64,000 nucleotides of DNA from assembly GCA_030512295.1 (NCBI GenBank), contig JAULSR010000002.1:1364001-1428000 (forward strand), written 5' to 3'. The position numbers and the translations under genes were made by a program. This DNA is from Bombardia bombarda. Lineage: Eukaryota; Ascomycota; Sordariomycetes; Sordariales; Lasiosphaeriaceae. Positions 11,023-22,458 of this stretch are shown piece by piece (the stretch's first letter is position 1; every line of letters starts with the position of its first letter). Below the pieces are notes generated by a model. That model was not told the DNA's origin, did not search any database, and saw only the letters and a program-made list of their open reading frames with translations.

Positions 11023-13676
11023 GTAAGTTGATACTTTTCATGCCTTCAACCACACCAAGAGTGAACAAAACCGTTGCGGCTCGATCACGCGCCTCGGTAT
11101 CCCTACCCCTGCCCCTGCCCCCTGGTCACGATCTTGTCAGGTATCCAGTGTCAAGCGACTCTCAACGGTATTCCGAATGGTAGTTCCACAGCAAATGAGT
11201 CGTTTGAAGCAGTGCAACTGGTTACCAAGTCACGGATTGCAAAGTTCAATACCGTTCGCTCGGGTACCAAGACACAGGCGCCTGCTCAATAAACCCCAAC
11301 CCTCAGAGCCATTGGCTCGTCGTTTCCTGGCCTGATTGCACAGTTGCAGAATTGGGACAAGGGGACCTTGGTCCATAATCCTAGATTTCAATTGTTCCAA
11401 AAAAAAAAATTCAAAAAAAAATCGTGTACCTGTCGCAAGCGTGTGCGGGTGAGGATTCGATGGTCAGGGTCTGACCTGTTTCACCAACAGCCAGGACTCC
11501 GGTAGTATGCGACAGGGGGCTGTGCCGGGTTGCGTAGTGCGCTTTCGCTCGAATTGTTTGGCTCTCGTGTGTGCCGGCCCTGCTTTGCAGCATGGTAGGT
11601 ACTTCGTACGAACCTTGCTAGCCAACCAGTCCAAGAGGGTAGCCAAGCTGGCAGCGGCGGACAGCTGCAGAACACCTCAACGGTTCTATCCGTAAAACCA
11701 ATCGCGATAAAATCTACTAGCTCGGAGCCGATACTTGGCTCTCTAGCATCCTCCTTCATGAGCGGCATGTCATTTCCCATCCTAACCAAGCGCGTGTTGG
11801 GTACCCACGACGCGGCAGCTTGCACAAATGCCCAATGATGCTAGCTAGCACTGGGGGCCGCGTCCGTGGGCGCAAGTACTGGTTATGCACATCCAGTCGA
11901 GCGGGGAGCAGCTTAGCATCATTGGATGGCGGTCTAAACGGTGGTGAAAAAGTCTCAACGGCGGTGTGGCTGGAAACTGTTAGTGTCTTTGGCGACACAC
12001 GATTCCATTCGCTCCGCACACAGTGGGCGAAGGGGAGAGATCCAGCGATCCACTCTCCGACCTGCGGCCTGCGCAATCGTCTCTAGTCAGTTTGCACATT
12101 GATGACACTCGTACGACGGTCTCGCCGGCTCAAATGTACCGCGAGGGAGTACGCGCTTTACCGTTCTTGAGTCTGCCAGGAGTCAGTCGCGCTTTAGCGA
12201 GTGGAGACACTGAGGCGGCGACGCACTGCCAAGTGGCCCTCCTACCATGCCCTAAATCGTCATGTGGTGGATGCAGCCCTGGAGACGACTGTACATGTAC
12301 ATTCATTCAGAACATTCTCAGAACATTTCCCCACTCGTCCCTCAACAGCCGCCGTCTGACTAGGGAGACGGCAACGTGAACCACAACGCCGCATTCGTAC
12401 TGCTGGTGGCGTGGCTTCAAGCGAACGGCTCACGTGGCGGCAAGTGCAGCAAACGCGCTGGATTCACGGATTACTCACTATACCACAAACCCCTTACACA
12501 CTCTCTCTATCTCTGACGGCTGCTTGAAGCCATGCAGCTGGCACGAAAAGGTACCAGCGACGGCCGACGAGGGTTGTGTACACAAGTACATGGATTCTCC
12601 AGGTGGCCAGCCAAGGCAAGGATTCGAGCGAGACATGGTCTGCACCCACACCGCCCATATCCTTGCTCTGACAAAAGAAGAAGGAAAAAACGAGCCTGGC
12701 TGGCAGGAAACGCGAGAGGTTTGCCTTCAATGGCTAGCTCCGGTCACCACCACTTCATTGGGTGCTACTCGGCTCTCCATTCGTCCCGCTATTGGTCATT
12801 TCATTTAAATGCAGTCGCCCCTTGTTCACGTTTCTACCATGCGCTGTCCCACCCATGATCCTTGCTCGCTTCACACCTTGCCAATTTCCTCACCTCTGAC
12901 GCCTGGGGACCTCTGGCCTTGGACTTGCCCTAGCGTGGGCCCAGAAAGAGCGTTATTTCCACCCTCTGTATTTTTTCCAAGCAGGCCTTACCTGTATTCC
13001 ACTGGGCTGGCCAAGATTATTATCCCTTGCCTAGTTTTGTTATCTGATGGACTATCGCCTTCCTTCTACATAATAGCCTTGCGCTTCCAGCACCACAGGA
13101 GCAGGTTTTGCACGACTGCCTTCCGTGTCTTAGTCAAAAATCTGTTTGCTCGCCTGGCGGCCCCCCTCCCAATCATTTTACTTGCTTGCTGCTACCTAAC
13201 CATCCTATTACCGTTTCCTTTTTGTTTAATTCGATTACACATCGGGTTTTTCTTTCTTTTACCCCTCGGTCTGCCGGGGTATTACTCCCGGTGGGGCGTG
13301 CAATACAACGCTACCTCCAAGAGAAAACTAGTGGGAATCTCGAAACTTCGGGTGGTGATTCCGAGCCTCTTCACTCCACTCCTGGTTCGCGTTGATCCTT
13401 GAACTTGAGCGGCACTGTCTCCTTCTCAAGTTTGGTTCGAGTGTTGTATGGAAGAGCCTTGTCCTACAAATCCCACTTCAAATTCCCGAGGCTAGCCCGC
13501 CTCCATCCCGTTGATCCTCGTCTTCATCAGGGGACCTAAAGAATTTCTAAGCTCCCCAGACCTTGCACGCCACAAAAAAATCATTCCGAGACTCGCTCAT
13601 CGTGCTTCGCTCTAGAACGCATGGTTGCCTTTTAACATAGAACCTTGTACACTGGGGACTAATTATTATCTCCTCT
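11023..13676 (+). other. Probable 5' leader or promoter DNA of the MedA-like gene
   Basis: This 2.65 kb lies immediately upstream of the MedA-like start. From about 12,800 the plus strand is very rich in C and T, typical of the region around fungal transcription starts. No protein-coding exon is recognised apart from the possible one that ends at 11,022. The final 30 bases contain ACTAAT, a pyrimidine stretch and CAG, which resembles an intron branch point and acceptor. Confidence 0.4.
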
Positions 13677-16600
13677 ATGCAGCATCACACCCACCACCAG
13701 CAACAGGGTCCCGTTCCTTCCCATCTGCAGCAACATTCTCGACCCTCGAGCATTGTTCATCAGCAGCACCACAATCAGGCTCCTCCACAGCAGCAACACT
13801 CCAGCGGCTACTCGTCTGGTCATCCAGTCTACCAGCAGCAGTCCCAGGCACCCAACGCGCAAGATCACGGGCTGCCTTATTACGCACATCCAAGCCCATA
13901 CAGCACGCCTGGCGCGACAAGCGGATATACATCCGCCGGTAAGTCCTGATTGACAAAAATTTTCCACGGCGCAGAATGGCTTACAGAACACGTAGACACC
14001 GGAGACATGATGGCCGCCGCGATGCCGAGACCCCCTTACCCGCCAATGTCCTACCACACTCCTCAGTCGAATTCGCCGGCCTCAGTCGCGTCGTCTGCGG
14101 CGCATGATCAACAGAGAAGCATATATGGACAGCCTCCCTCTCAATTACACCAACAGAACATGTATTACGCTGCCCCTCAGCAAGCGCAGTACTCTGCGAT
14201 GTCGGCGCAGGGTGCGCCGCCGTATGCGCAACATGCGCAACAATCACACCAGTCCATAGCCTCCCAGCCGAGTATGATGATGACGCACCCAACCCCTCAG
14301 CAGCATCAACATCAAATGAGCCAGCACGCGACTCAGCACTCCCAGACAGGAATGGCAACGGTCAGTCCAGGACAAGGCAAGATTGAAACGCACAGCTTGA
14401 ACCATCGGATATCTGGGGCTCCTGCGCCAGTTCCCCTGGTTGGAGCCTCATCTAACCCCTCTCAAAACGGTGGACAGCTCTCAACGCAAACTGGCCCATC
14501 TCCCTCGGGCGTCAATCCCAATGCCGCCCCCGGCCCAATCCCTGCAACCACGCCATTGGTAGTTAGGCAGGACACGAATGGCGTGCAATGGATTGCATTT
14601 GAATATTCACGCGATCGTGTCAAGATGGAGTACACCATCCGCTGCGATGTAGAGTCGGTCAACCACGAGGAGCTCTCGCCTGAGTTCAAGACGGAGAACT
14701 GTGTGTACCCCCGAGCATGCTGCCCTAAGGAGCAGTACCGCGGAAATCGGCTACAATACGAGACTGAGTGCAATACGGTTGGATGGGCACTGGCACAGCT
14801 GAACCCTCCACTTAGGGGCAAGCGGGGATTGATCCAGCGAGCAGTGGACAGCTGGCGAAACAGCAATCAAGATCCGCGCCTCAGAAGTCGCCGTGTGCGC
14901 CGCATGGCCAAGATGAACCACCGGACCAAGTCTGGTTCCGTAACGCCTCACCCTGGACACATGGCCGGCCCGACTGGGTCGACCGGCATGCAGTCATCGC
15001 CATCCATGGGTCCCGGCGGTTCAGCGGCCATTGGAAAGCCTGGGATGAGCAACATGAGCTCCCAAATGCACCACCACCACGTCCACTCAGACGGGAACGC
15101 TCAGGGAGGAGATGAAGTCGGTATGTTTCACCAGATGGCCTAATGCGCGCGTTGTTGTGATTAAGCGTGATACCTTTTCGACATCCACCTGTTGCTTACC
15201 TGCGTCGTTTGTCCATCTTGTTTCGGTTGAGTTATGGATTTTTTTATTTTATTTTTTGGGAATTATTGCTCGTCTTTTTCTGTTACTATCATACCGGCTC
15301 GCGACCATCAGTTCTCAAATACTGGACCTGGGCAATACAGGAACCGCTGGTACAAAAGAAAGATCTGTACATTACATAGTCGCGTTTGCTGTTGTTAGTT
15401 TGTTTTGCTGGGTTTCGGTCGTCGTTCAATCGTCTGGCTGCTGGCAAAAGATGCATTGCCTCTTTTCTGGCTTTGCGCAACACCTCAGCATCGCTCATCA
15501 CATACCTAACCAACACACCATCATCATTTTTTTTATATGGGCCCCGAAACGGGTGCCATTGTTCACTGGCTTGAGGCCAACGTCACTTGGTTAACTGTAT
15601 TCTGCGAGGTCGTTTTTGTCTTTGGCACACAAAGTTGTTGCTGCTTCGCTGGGGAGTTTTGCGAGTTGCTTCTTCTTGCCTGCGCTGTTTTTTTTTAAAA
15701 TTTTTGAAAAAAACATCACGCTGTCATCATGACCACCGCGCATAGCTGGATGTCTTATTCCCCAGTGTCTGAAAGCTAACAGCTAACCTCATTTTTTTCT
15801 TCTCTTTAGGTGATGGAGACTACATGGATGACCAGCAACATCATCATCACCACCACCAGGCTCCCTCGCAATCCGGCTCCGATGAGCGACCCGCACAGGT
15901 TTTCAACAGCAGCTACGGTAGCTACCCCAGTGGTACGCCTCATGGTTCCTCGGCCATGCCATCGATTCACGACACCCTCGGCGGGTCTCCCAGTGCTGGC
16001 GGTAGTGCGATCGCGGCCCGCCACGCAGCTTCGTCCTACGTTGCCCGTGACGACGAGCCCGAGGACCTCTTCCCGGATATTCCTGACGCGAAGAAGCGCA
16101 AGTTCATCCTGGTTGACGACAACGATCGCCAGAGCCGCCTCCGCGTTAGGGTCACACTGGACGGCGTGGACACGCGTGAGATTCCCGATAGCTTTAGGAA
16201 GAGCAGCAGCGTGTATCCGCGCTCGTTCTTCCCGCGCGAGATGCAGAGTCCGCCACCGAGCCCGACTGGCAGCAAGTTCTTCACTGATGACGTGAGCGAC
16301 ACCGAGGACGATGGCAACACGGACACCGAGGGTCGCCACGCGGGCCCAGGCAGCCCTCCGGGCAGCGGACGGGGGACAGTCCTGGTCAAGGTCATGATAG
16401 GCGATGGCCAGGAAGGCGAGGTGGCGATCCCGCGGATGCGCAAGGCTTACCGTAGCAAGGAGGTGCGCCTCAACGACCTGGCCAATCGAATGGCGTGGCT
16501 GCAGAGTCGTGTGTTTTCCGGCCGGACGGTGTTTTTACAGCGTGCTTGTAAGTTATTCGCCCCTCCTGTTTTCTTTTAGCCCCCAAACTTCTCGCGCTTT

Positions 16601-16841
16601 TCGGGCCTTTTTACCTCATATAGCCCCTTGTCGGTTTGCTTATGTGTGATGACGAGAGAGGCGTTGCTGACACATCATTGTCTTATCTACAGTGGATTGC
16701 TACAGGAATAAAACTCGAGCCGCCATGGAATCCATCATGCAGGATGTCAGGATCGCCACGCCGCACTACGAGACGCGGGTCGGAAAACGGATGTGGAACG
16801 AGCGTATGCGTGACAGCGAGAAGAGAGACGAAGATTCATGA
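13677..16841 (+). CDS. medA: MedA/Ren1/Acon-3-like developmental transcription regulator
   Basis: Exons 13,677-13,938, 13,987-15,120, 15,810-16,547 and 16,693-16,841 join in phase to give 760 aa; the second intron (689 nt) is long for this genome. The first ~280 residues are a Gln/His/Pro/Ser-rich low-complexity region. A conserved block at about 289-415 begins with WIAFEYSRDRVKMEY, contains the Cys-rich ENCVYPRACCPKEQYRG and ends in basic RSRRVRRMAK, a probable nuclear signal. A second related block (about 555-760) begins AKKRKFILVDDN and contains VYPRSFFP and RVFSGRTVFLQR. This two-block architecture is what I recall of the fungal Medusa family, nuclear regulators of conidiophore development (A. 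nidulans MedA, Fusarium Ren1, Neurospora Acon-3). Family assignment is from memory. The start at 13,677 is the first in-frame ATG after a stop at 13,638, but that ATG could lie inside an acceptor sequence, with the true N-terminus further upstream. Confidence 0.65.
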
Positions 16842-18975
16842 GTTTTGAGTCGGTGGCGCTGCCACGGCGGCGGCGGCGGGTCGACGATTTGATGGGCGCC
16901 CGCGTGTGTGTGTATGTGCCGGCCATGCGCCATCATCAGCAGCGTGTGCGCGCCTCACCTCTGTCGAAGCCAGATGAACGTGGAACCACAACCAGCGACA
17001 ACAAAAGGAAGACACTCTCGACGATACGATGAAACACAAATCATAACGACAACGTAGCCTCTTTTTTCTGCTGCCTTGCTTAGCGTTCTGAGCGTTTAAG
17101 TTAGCCATGAGTTTGGTGTTCATCGATGTTGGCGATGATTCACACTTGCTTGGTCACTGACGGTCGGTCGCTCACCTTGCTTCTTGCAGCAACATGTCGT
17201 TCTGTGTGCGATAATCTTTTTTGGCAATTGCATAGAGCGTCATGTTGTGAGCGCGCGAGCGCAGTTTGGTTTCTTCTGGGCCCAGCTTGAAACTTGGCTT
17301 GGGTTTTAGCTTGGCTTGGATGTTTTTATGCTGCGGCGGCATTTATCATGCGGCGGGCGACGGGTGACGGGCGACAGTAAAATTAAATGTACTATTTTGA
17401 AAAGGGGCTAGTAAGGAAGGGATGGAAGGGGGGTTTTGTTCAAAGTATTTTTTTTTCCATGGAAACGGGCGTGAAGTGTGTGGTGGTAGTGGTAAATTCA
17501 GTTGGGATTTGTCGTGGTATATTCAGTTGAGATTTTTTGTAAAGAGATATTAAGTAAGGAGGCATAGAGTTAGGAAAGAAAGACAGAAAGATAGGAATGA
17601 AAGGTTTTATATCTTCTATGATGAGGTACTTGCTAGTGCCATGGAGTGAAGAGAGGTGTTGAGTGAAAGGTCAGTCTGCTTTCATCTCTGCTACTGTGAA
17701 TTTGGGTTCCGTCCAAGGTTTGCGATAAGTATGATCTGAGGTAGGCATCTGATAGGGGCAGTGAATCAGAGGACCTGCAGAAGCGCTTAGAGAGGCATTG
17801 CATGCCACCTTTCACCGTTGTGGTAAGTTCTGGTACTACAGTTTATAGCTATCCCATCTACAACCCCCCCCCCCCCCCCATCTACACCCATTAATAATTA
17901 TAAGGATCGTAAACAGGGGATAGTCACAGTAACTTACAGTCTTGGTAATGATTCTACTTGGAAGGAGAGCTATTCAGCAGTTCTGAGTGAGAGATTTACC
18001 CATCGATACGGGTCTTGAGATACATACTGGTGTAAGGCGTCCACGCCGCTTCTTGTGGCTCTTTCTCATCATGGAGGGTGTTCTTGATAGAGCAAGCAAG
18101 GATTACGCTCAAACTGCAGAAATTTGACGGCAAATACCTAGCATACAATGGAGAAATCATGAACAGCCTCGCCTTTGTAGTCATTTGACGGTTGAAAGGA
18201 GTGAGGTAAATGAGATAGGCACGTATGCTAATGGGCATCGACTCAAAGCTTTCACCACCACCTCAGTTGTTTATGCCAAGATATCTTGAATTTTCCACAA
18301 TGTTTGAGCTAAAGATCCCTATTTCTCTGTAAGTAAGTACCTTAGTATCTGCTACCAAGGAAGGCGCCTAAGGTACCTTATGCTCTCTCTGGCACGCACC
18401 AAGCACCAAGCTCGGCCGAGGTAAAGGGGGAAGGAGCGATCAGTGACGCACGAGGTGACTTGACTTCTGGCAGGCGCCTACTTTAAGGTACCTATATTAA
18501 CTTCGCTCCTGCAGCCCAACTCCCTCACACTGTTCAAATTTTTATCCTCTGCCCACCACCGAACCCCACAAAATACATCCTGCCGGTGCGCGACCTCAAA
18601 CCAACCGAAGTGAGGACGCTCTTTATCACCTTACCCCATCCAACAACCTACTATCTATTATCTGAAGCCTCATCGTGGCTATGCCCCTGTCATAATTTCT
18701 GCTTAGCCGGACAAGATTTGAAATCCCTCAAGTGGTTGAAATCTGAGTTGAATATCAAGGCGGAGCTGACCCAGCTCCCTGAAGTAAACACAGCACAAGG
18801 TAAGAGCGGCGGCCAAGGTTTTCTGGTCTTATTTCGCTACCAGTGCAGTCGCGTTTTCCCACGCTCTATTTGAATAATCCCCTTTCCCAGACAACCTGCA
18901 ACCTCTCGAGTCGCTCTCCAAGATATCTTCTGCTGACTCTCACCTGCTCCCTGCAGTCACTCTCGCGCCGGCATC
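16842..18975. other. 3' region of the MedA-like gene and promoter of the next gene
   Basis: No coding sequence is recognised. The proximal part is presumably the 3' untranslated region. A C-run of about 16 lies near 17,864-17,879. Words of the type AAGGTACCTTA recur near 18,340-18,490. From about 18,490 the plus strand becomes CA/CT-rich, as expected for the leader of the gene starting at 18,976. Confidence 0.5.
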
Positions 18976-21858
18976 ATGTCGGTCGCTTCTCTCGCCCCAC
19001 AGCCCAAAGGCGGCACTGTCGAGGTCAGCATGATGCGAGCTGCAACGACTGAGGCCTCGATCATCATTCACAATCCCCCCGACTTTCCCAAAGACGCCGA
19101 GATCTTGGGAATCTGTGGCGTCTCGGAGAAGAACGCAGATCAAAACAAGTACGGATGGATGGCGGCAGACTTCCTTGCCTGGATGACCCTCTTCCACGGA
19201 GTTGGCCAGAAGATCTTTCAGGTAATTTTCACAGCTAAGATCTTGTAGTCGTCTCTATAGTGTCACTAACACATCATCACGCAGACCTGGCTGAGTTCTC
19301 TGGACATGGCCAAGTTCTTGGAGAGCGTAGGCAGTCCCCTTGACACCAAGAATAACCCATTCAAAGAAGTCCTCGGCAAAAACAATTCCAACCTCGGCCA
19401 GCTTCCCTCTACTCGTAACGCTTTTGCCCTGAAAACCTTCGAGGCTATTTGCGAACGCGCTATTATTGCAGATAAGCGCAAGACAACTCTGCTTGTCATG
19501 TTCTTTGGACCAGTCACTCCAGAGCAGGACATCTGCGTCCATTTCGGCGACACCGAGAAGAAGGGATTTCTGACCACTGAGAAAATCCGTCAAACGATTC
19601 GCGAGGCTGTCGGCCACAGCGATCTCCAGGTGATTCTGATGACCCCGTCTCCGTTTACTGGGGGTTGGATGTGCAATCCCTCAATCTTTGGCTCAGCTAT
19701 GAATCCCTCTCATTCGAAAGCACTTCGTTTCGTCTCCAAGTCCTGTGGAGCGGCGTTCGCGAACAGACTCGTAGATCTTTGCACGAGGAGAAGCACGCCG
19801 CTGTTGACCGCCGAGCAGCGCTCTAAAGTCCCATATGAGGACATGACGCCGCTTCGACCTACGGAACTGCAGCTCAACTTGCTTCACAAATTTCAACGAC
19901 AGATTCACGAGGCTTTGGAGCACCGGCTCTCAGACCTGGGAAAGAAGCACGGGTTCAATTTTGAGCCGCAGCATGACACATGGGAGACGTATGCGCCCAG
20001 AACCGGTCGATCTCTTGTTGACTTTTGGGCCATAAAAGGGAGCTCATTGCTGAGAGGTGATACCGAGAATAATGAATGCTTTGGATTCCTGGGAGAGGCG
20101 TTTGGAGGCACTCGGCAGTCCCAGATCTTCCACCTCCAGTATCTCACCACCATTGAGGTCGAGACCTGCCCAGGCGATTGGGATGTTGCCTCAACGATGT
20201 TCACTAGGGAGCTACTTGAGGGCTTTATTGAGACCCCGAACCCGGAAGAAGACCATTTCAAACGCGTCTTTGACGCAATCGAGTTTCGCTCCTCGTCGAT
20301 TGTTTTGGCACAGATTGTGGCCAAAGCCCTCGACCTTCCAAATTCTGATGGCATGAAGTGCCGATACTGGGCTGACAATTGCAATAACATGGATGGAAAG
20401 ATCTACGACAAAAAGTTTCGGGTGGCGTTTGGGGATGTCATTAACCTATTCGACCAGGTTGCCATTCTTCCTGGCGAGATAAGACATGACTTCAAGCGCG
20501 TGCGGTTTTGGAGAGCATGTCGCTGGCTTGCTGCTGCAATTGCCACAAAGTTTACATCTGATGACGAGATCAGAGAGGTTATCCACAAGGGAGTTGTGCC
20601 TTTCCTCTCCAAGATCCGTCAGACACAGCTGGAGCTGTTGATGGAAGATCATTCTGTTGTGCACCTGGGAAGGGACTGGATTGCTTCCCTCAGCTTGGGT
20701 ATAACAGTTGATACAGCTTCCGACCGCGCTGTGGCTCCTATTACCAAGAGCGAAACTCCTCATAAGTTCAAGACCATGCCATTCGTTCAGCCGCTTAGAG
20801 GGTCGGCTCCTCCGTTTACCATGCCAGAGAAGAATCGCGAAGGCCGGCCAGCACTCGATCAAGACAGAAAAGACAGATTGGAGATGTCTTCGGCGCCGTA
20901 CGAGAAGAATAGTATGGACGCTGTGGCCTCCAATGATCTTGGCAATTCTGTTAAGACCTCGGTTGAGAAGCTAGCCCATAAGGCCACGGAGGGTTATCTC
21001 ACGAAGCATACAGACAATTTTGTTGACGCACCCGTCAAGAAGTCTATTGAAAAGCTAGCTGAGAAGCTAGCCAAGATACCCGACAGGCCTTCCAAGAGTC
21101 TTGTTGATGAATCTACTAAGCCAACCACCAAGAAGGTTTTTGAGAAATCGGCCGAAAAGCCATTTAGTGAGCTCAACGAGGACTTGGCAGATGGTACAAA
21201 TGGCAGAGATGCTGTTGTACAGCCTACTCAGGCTGCTGTTCCTCCCTCGCCAGCAACCACCAAAGTGGCGGCAAGCTCGGATAGTTTGAATTTGAGCAAC
21301 CTCGCCCAAGCTTTAAATGGCTCCTTCAACGTAGCAAAGCTCCCTGAGGCCCAGACCGCTCTAGCAAAGGCGCTAGAGATCGCTCAGCAACTTGTAGCTA
21401 CGAAGACGACCGAGGGGGGTGGATCTACGAGCATGAGTGGTCCGATGCCTAGTTCTGCTCCCAATGCCACTCGAAATGATTCTGTACAGACTGCGACTGA
21501 GGCAGTCCAAGATACTGCCTCGCCGGATGCTCGTCTTGTTGCTCCCGATTCCTTCAATGGGGATATAGCCCGCCACGCTGCGGAGAATTCCAGACTGCAG
21601 AGAAGCAATGTAGTTACCGCGGGCAACCCAACGCCTCCTGGGACTCCGATCAACGAGCGCCTTGCTGAATATCCGCAGTTCAATAGACGTATCTCCAGAA
21701 ATGAGAAGTCACTTTCGACTGATGCCCAGGCCACCGCGAATTCTAGTGGCGCTGCTGAGCCTCCCCAGTCTTCATCCAACACTGGTGCAAACACTGGCAC
21801 CAAGAATGGTGGAAGACTTGCGGCAGGAACAGATTTCTGGAGCAAGGTCAAATGGTGA
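18976..21858 (+). CDS. Large fungal protein with a caspase-like N-terminal half that appears catalytically degenerate
   Basis: Two exons (18,976-19,221 and 19,285-21,858; 63-nt intron, phase 0) give 939 aa. I do not recognise a named orthologue. Residues ~58-75 (YGWMAADFLAWMTLFHG) and ~150-215 resemble a fungal family with a caspase/C13-type fold, where a strand ending in an HG motif and a later C-x-GGW motif are expected. Here these positions read LLVMFFGP and MTPSPFTGGWMCNP, so the expected His and Cys both appear replaced. Residues ~215-500 are well-formed globular sequence of unknown kind. Residues ~520-850 are Lys/Glu/Ser/Thr/Ala-rich with imperfect repeats of the type EKLAxK, probably disordered. 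There is no signal peptide and no membrane segment. The fold assignment rests on motif spacing and remembered relatives, so it is tentative; the gene model itself is secure. Confidence 0.75.
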
Positions 21859-22458
21859 GCGCGTCACTTTAGGCAACCTAATGTGACACCACCCGGGCGT
21901 CTAAGAAAGTAACCAGTGGTCTAAAATGGAGTGAGAGCAATGGGGCAGTTGGAATTTTCTCTACGATGTTATTAATCGGTCTAGGATTCCTAAAGTAAAA
22001 CACCAAGTAGTAGAATTCTTCAGAGCTCGCTATATCTAGGTATTTGCTTGTTCCACTAGGTCTTTCTTATTTTTCTTCAGCAGTGAGTACCTTATCTACT
22101 GGGAGTCTAGCTTGCAAGGCTTTGACACTTGGTAGAGCAAAGGCACTTGTAGAAGGAAAGTCAGCTAAGAAGGTGGCGTGAGTAGGGGTCTAGATAGCTG
22201 AATAAACATTACGCGGTGTTTAATTAGTCTACATGGTAAAGTTTCCATATTTCCACATTGCGTAACATGTTTGGCAATTTCCTTCGAAGGTCTTCCAGAA
22301 GGAAAGGGATGCTCACCACCAAAGTGAGAGGTCGTACACGCTAAGAAGAAGTGTAACCTTGAGCAAGAAGGTACCACATCGGATCTGGGCCTTTCTTCAG
22401 CTCATGTGGCCATGAAACTAAACTGAATCCCTCTTCTCTCTCCCTCCCGATCGATCAT
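21859..22458. other. Intergenic region between convergent units
   Basis: About 600 bp lie between the stop of the plus-strand gene and the 3' end of the minus-strand pseudogene. I see no gene or repeat in it. Confidence 0.6.

Noticed and set aside
12809..13402. Open frame of 197 codons, hydrophobic translation
   Set aside because: The hydrophobicity comes from T/C-rich promoter-like DNA; no membrane-protein family features are seen.
18340..18500. Repeated GGTACC-centred palindromes as possible regulator sites
   Set aside because: The same words occur at many intergenic places in the window (about 4,671, 30,630, 47,203), so they look like a general feature of this genome rather than a gene-specific operator.
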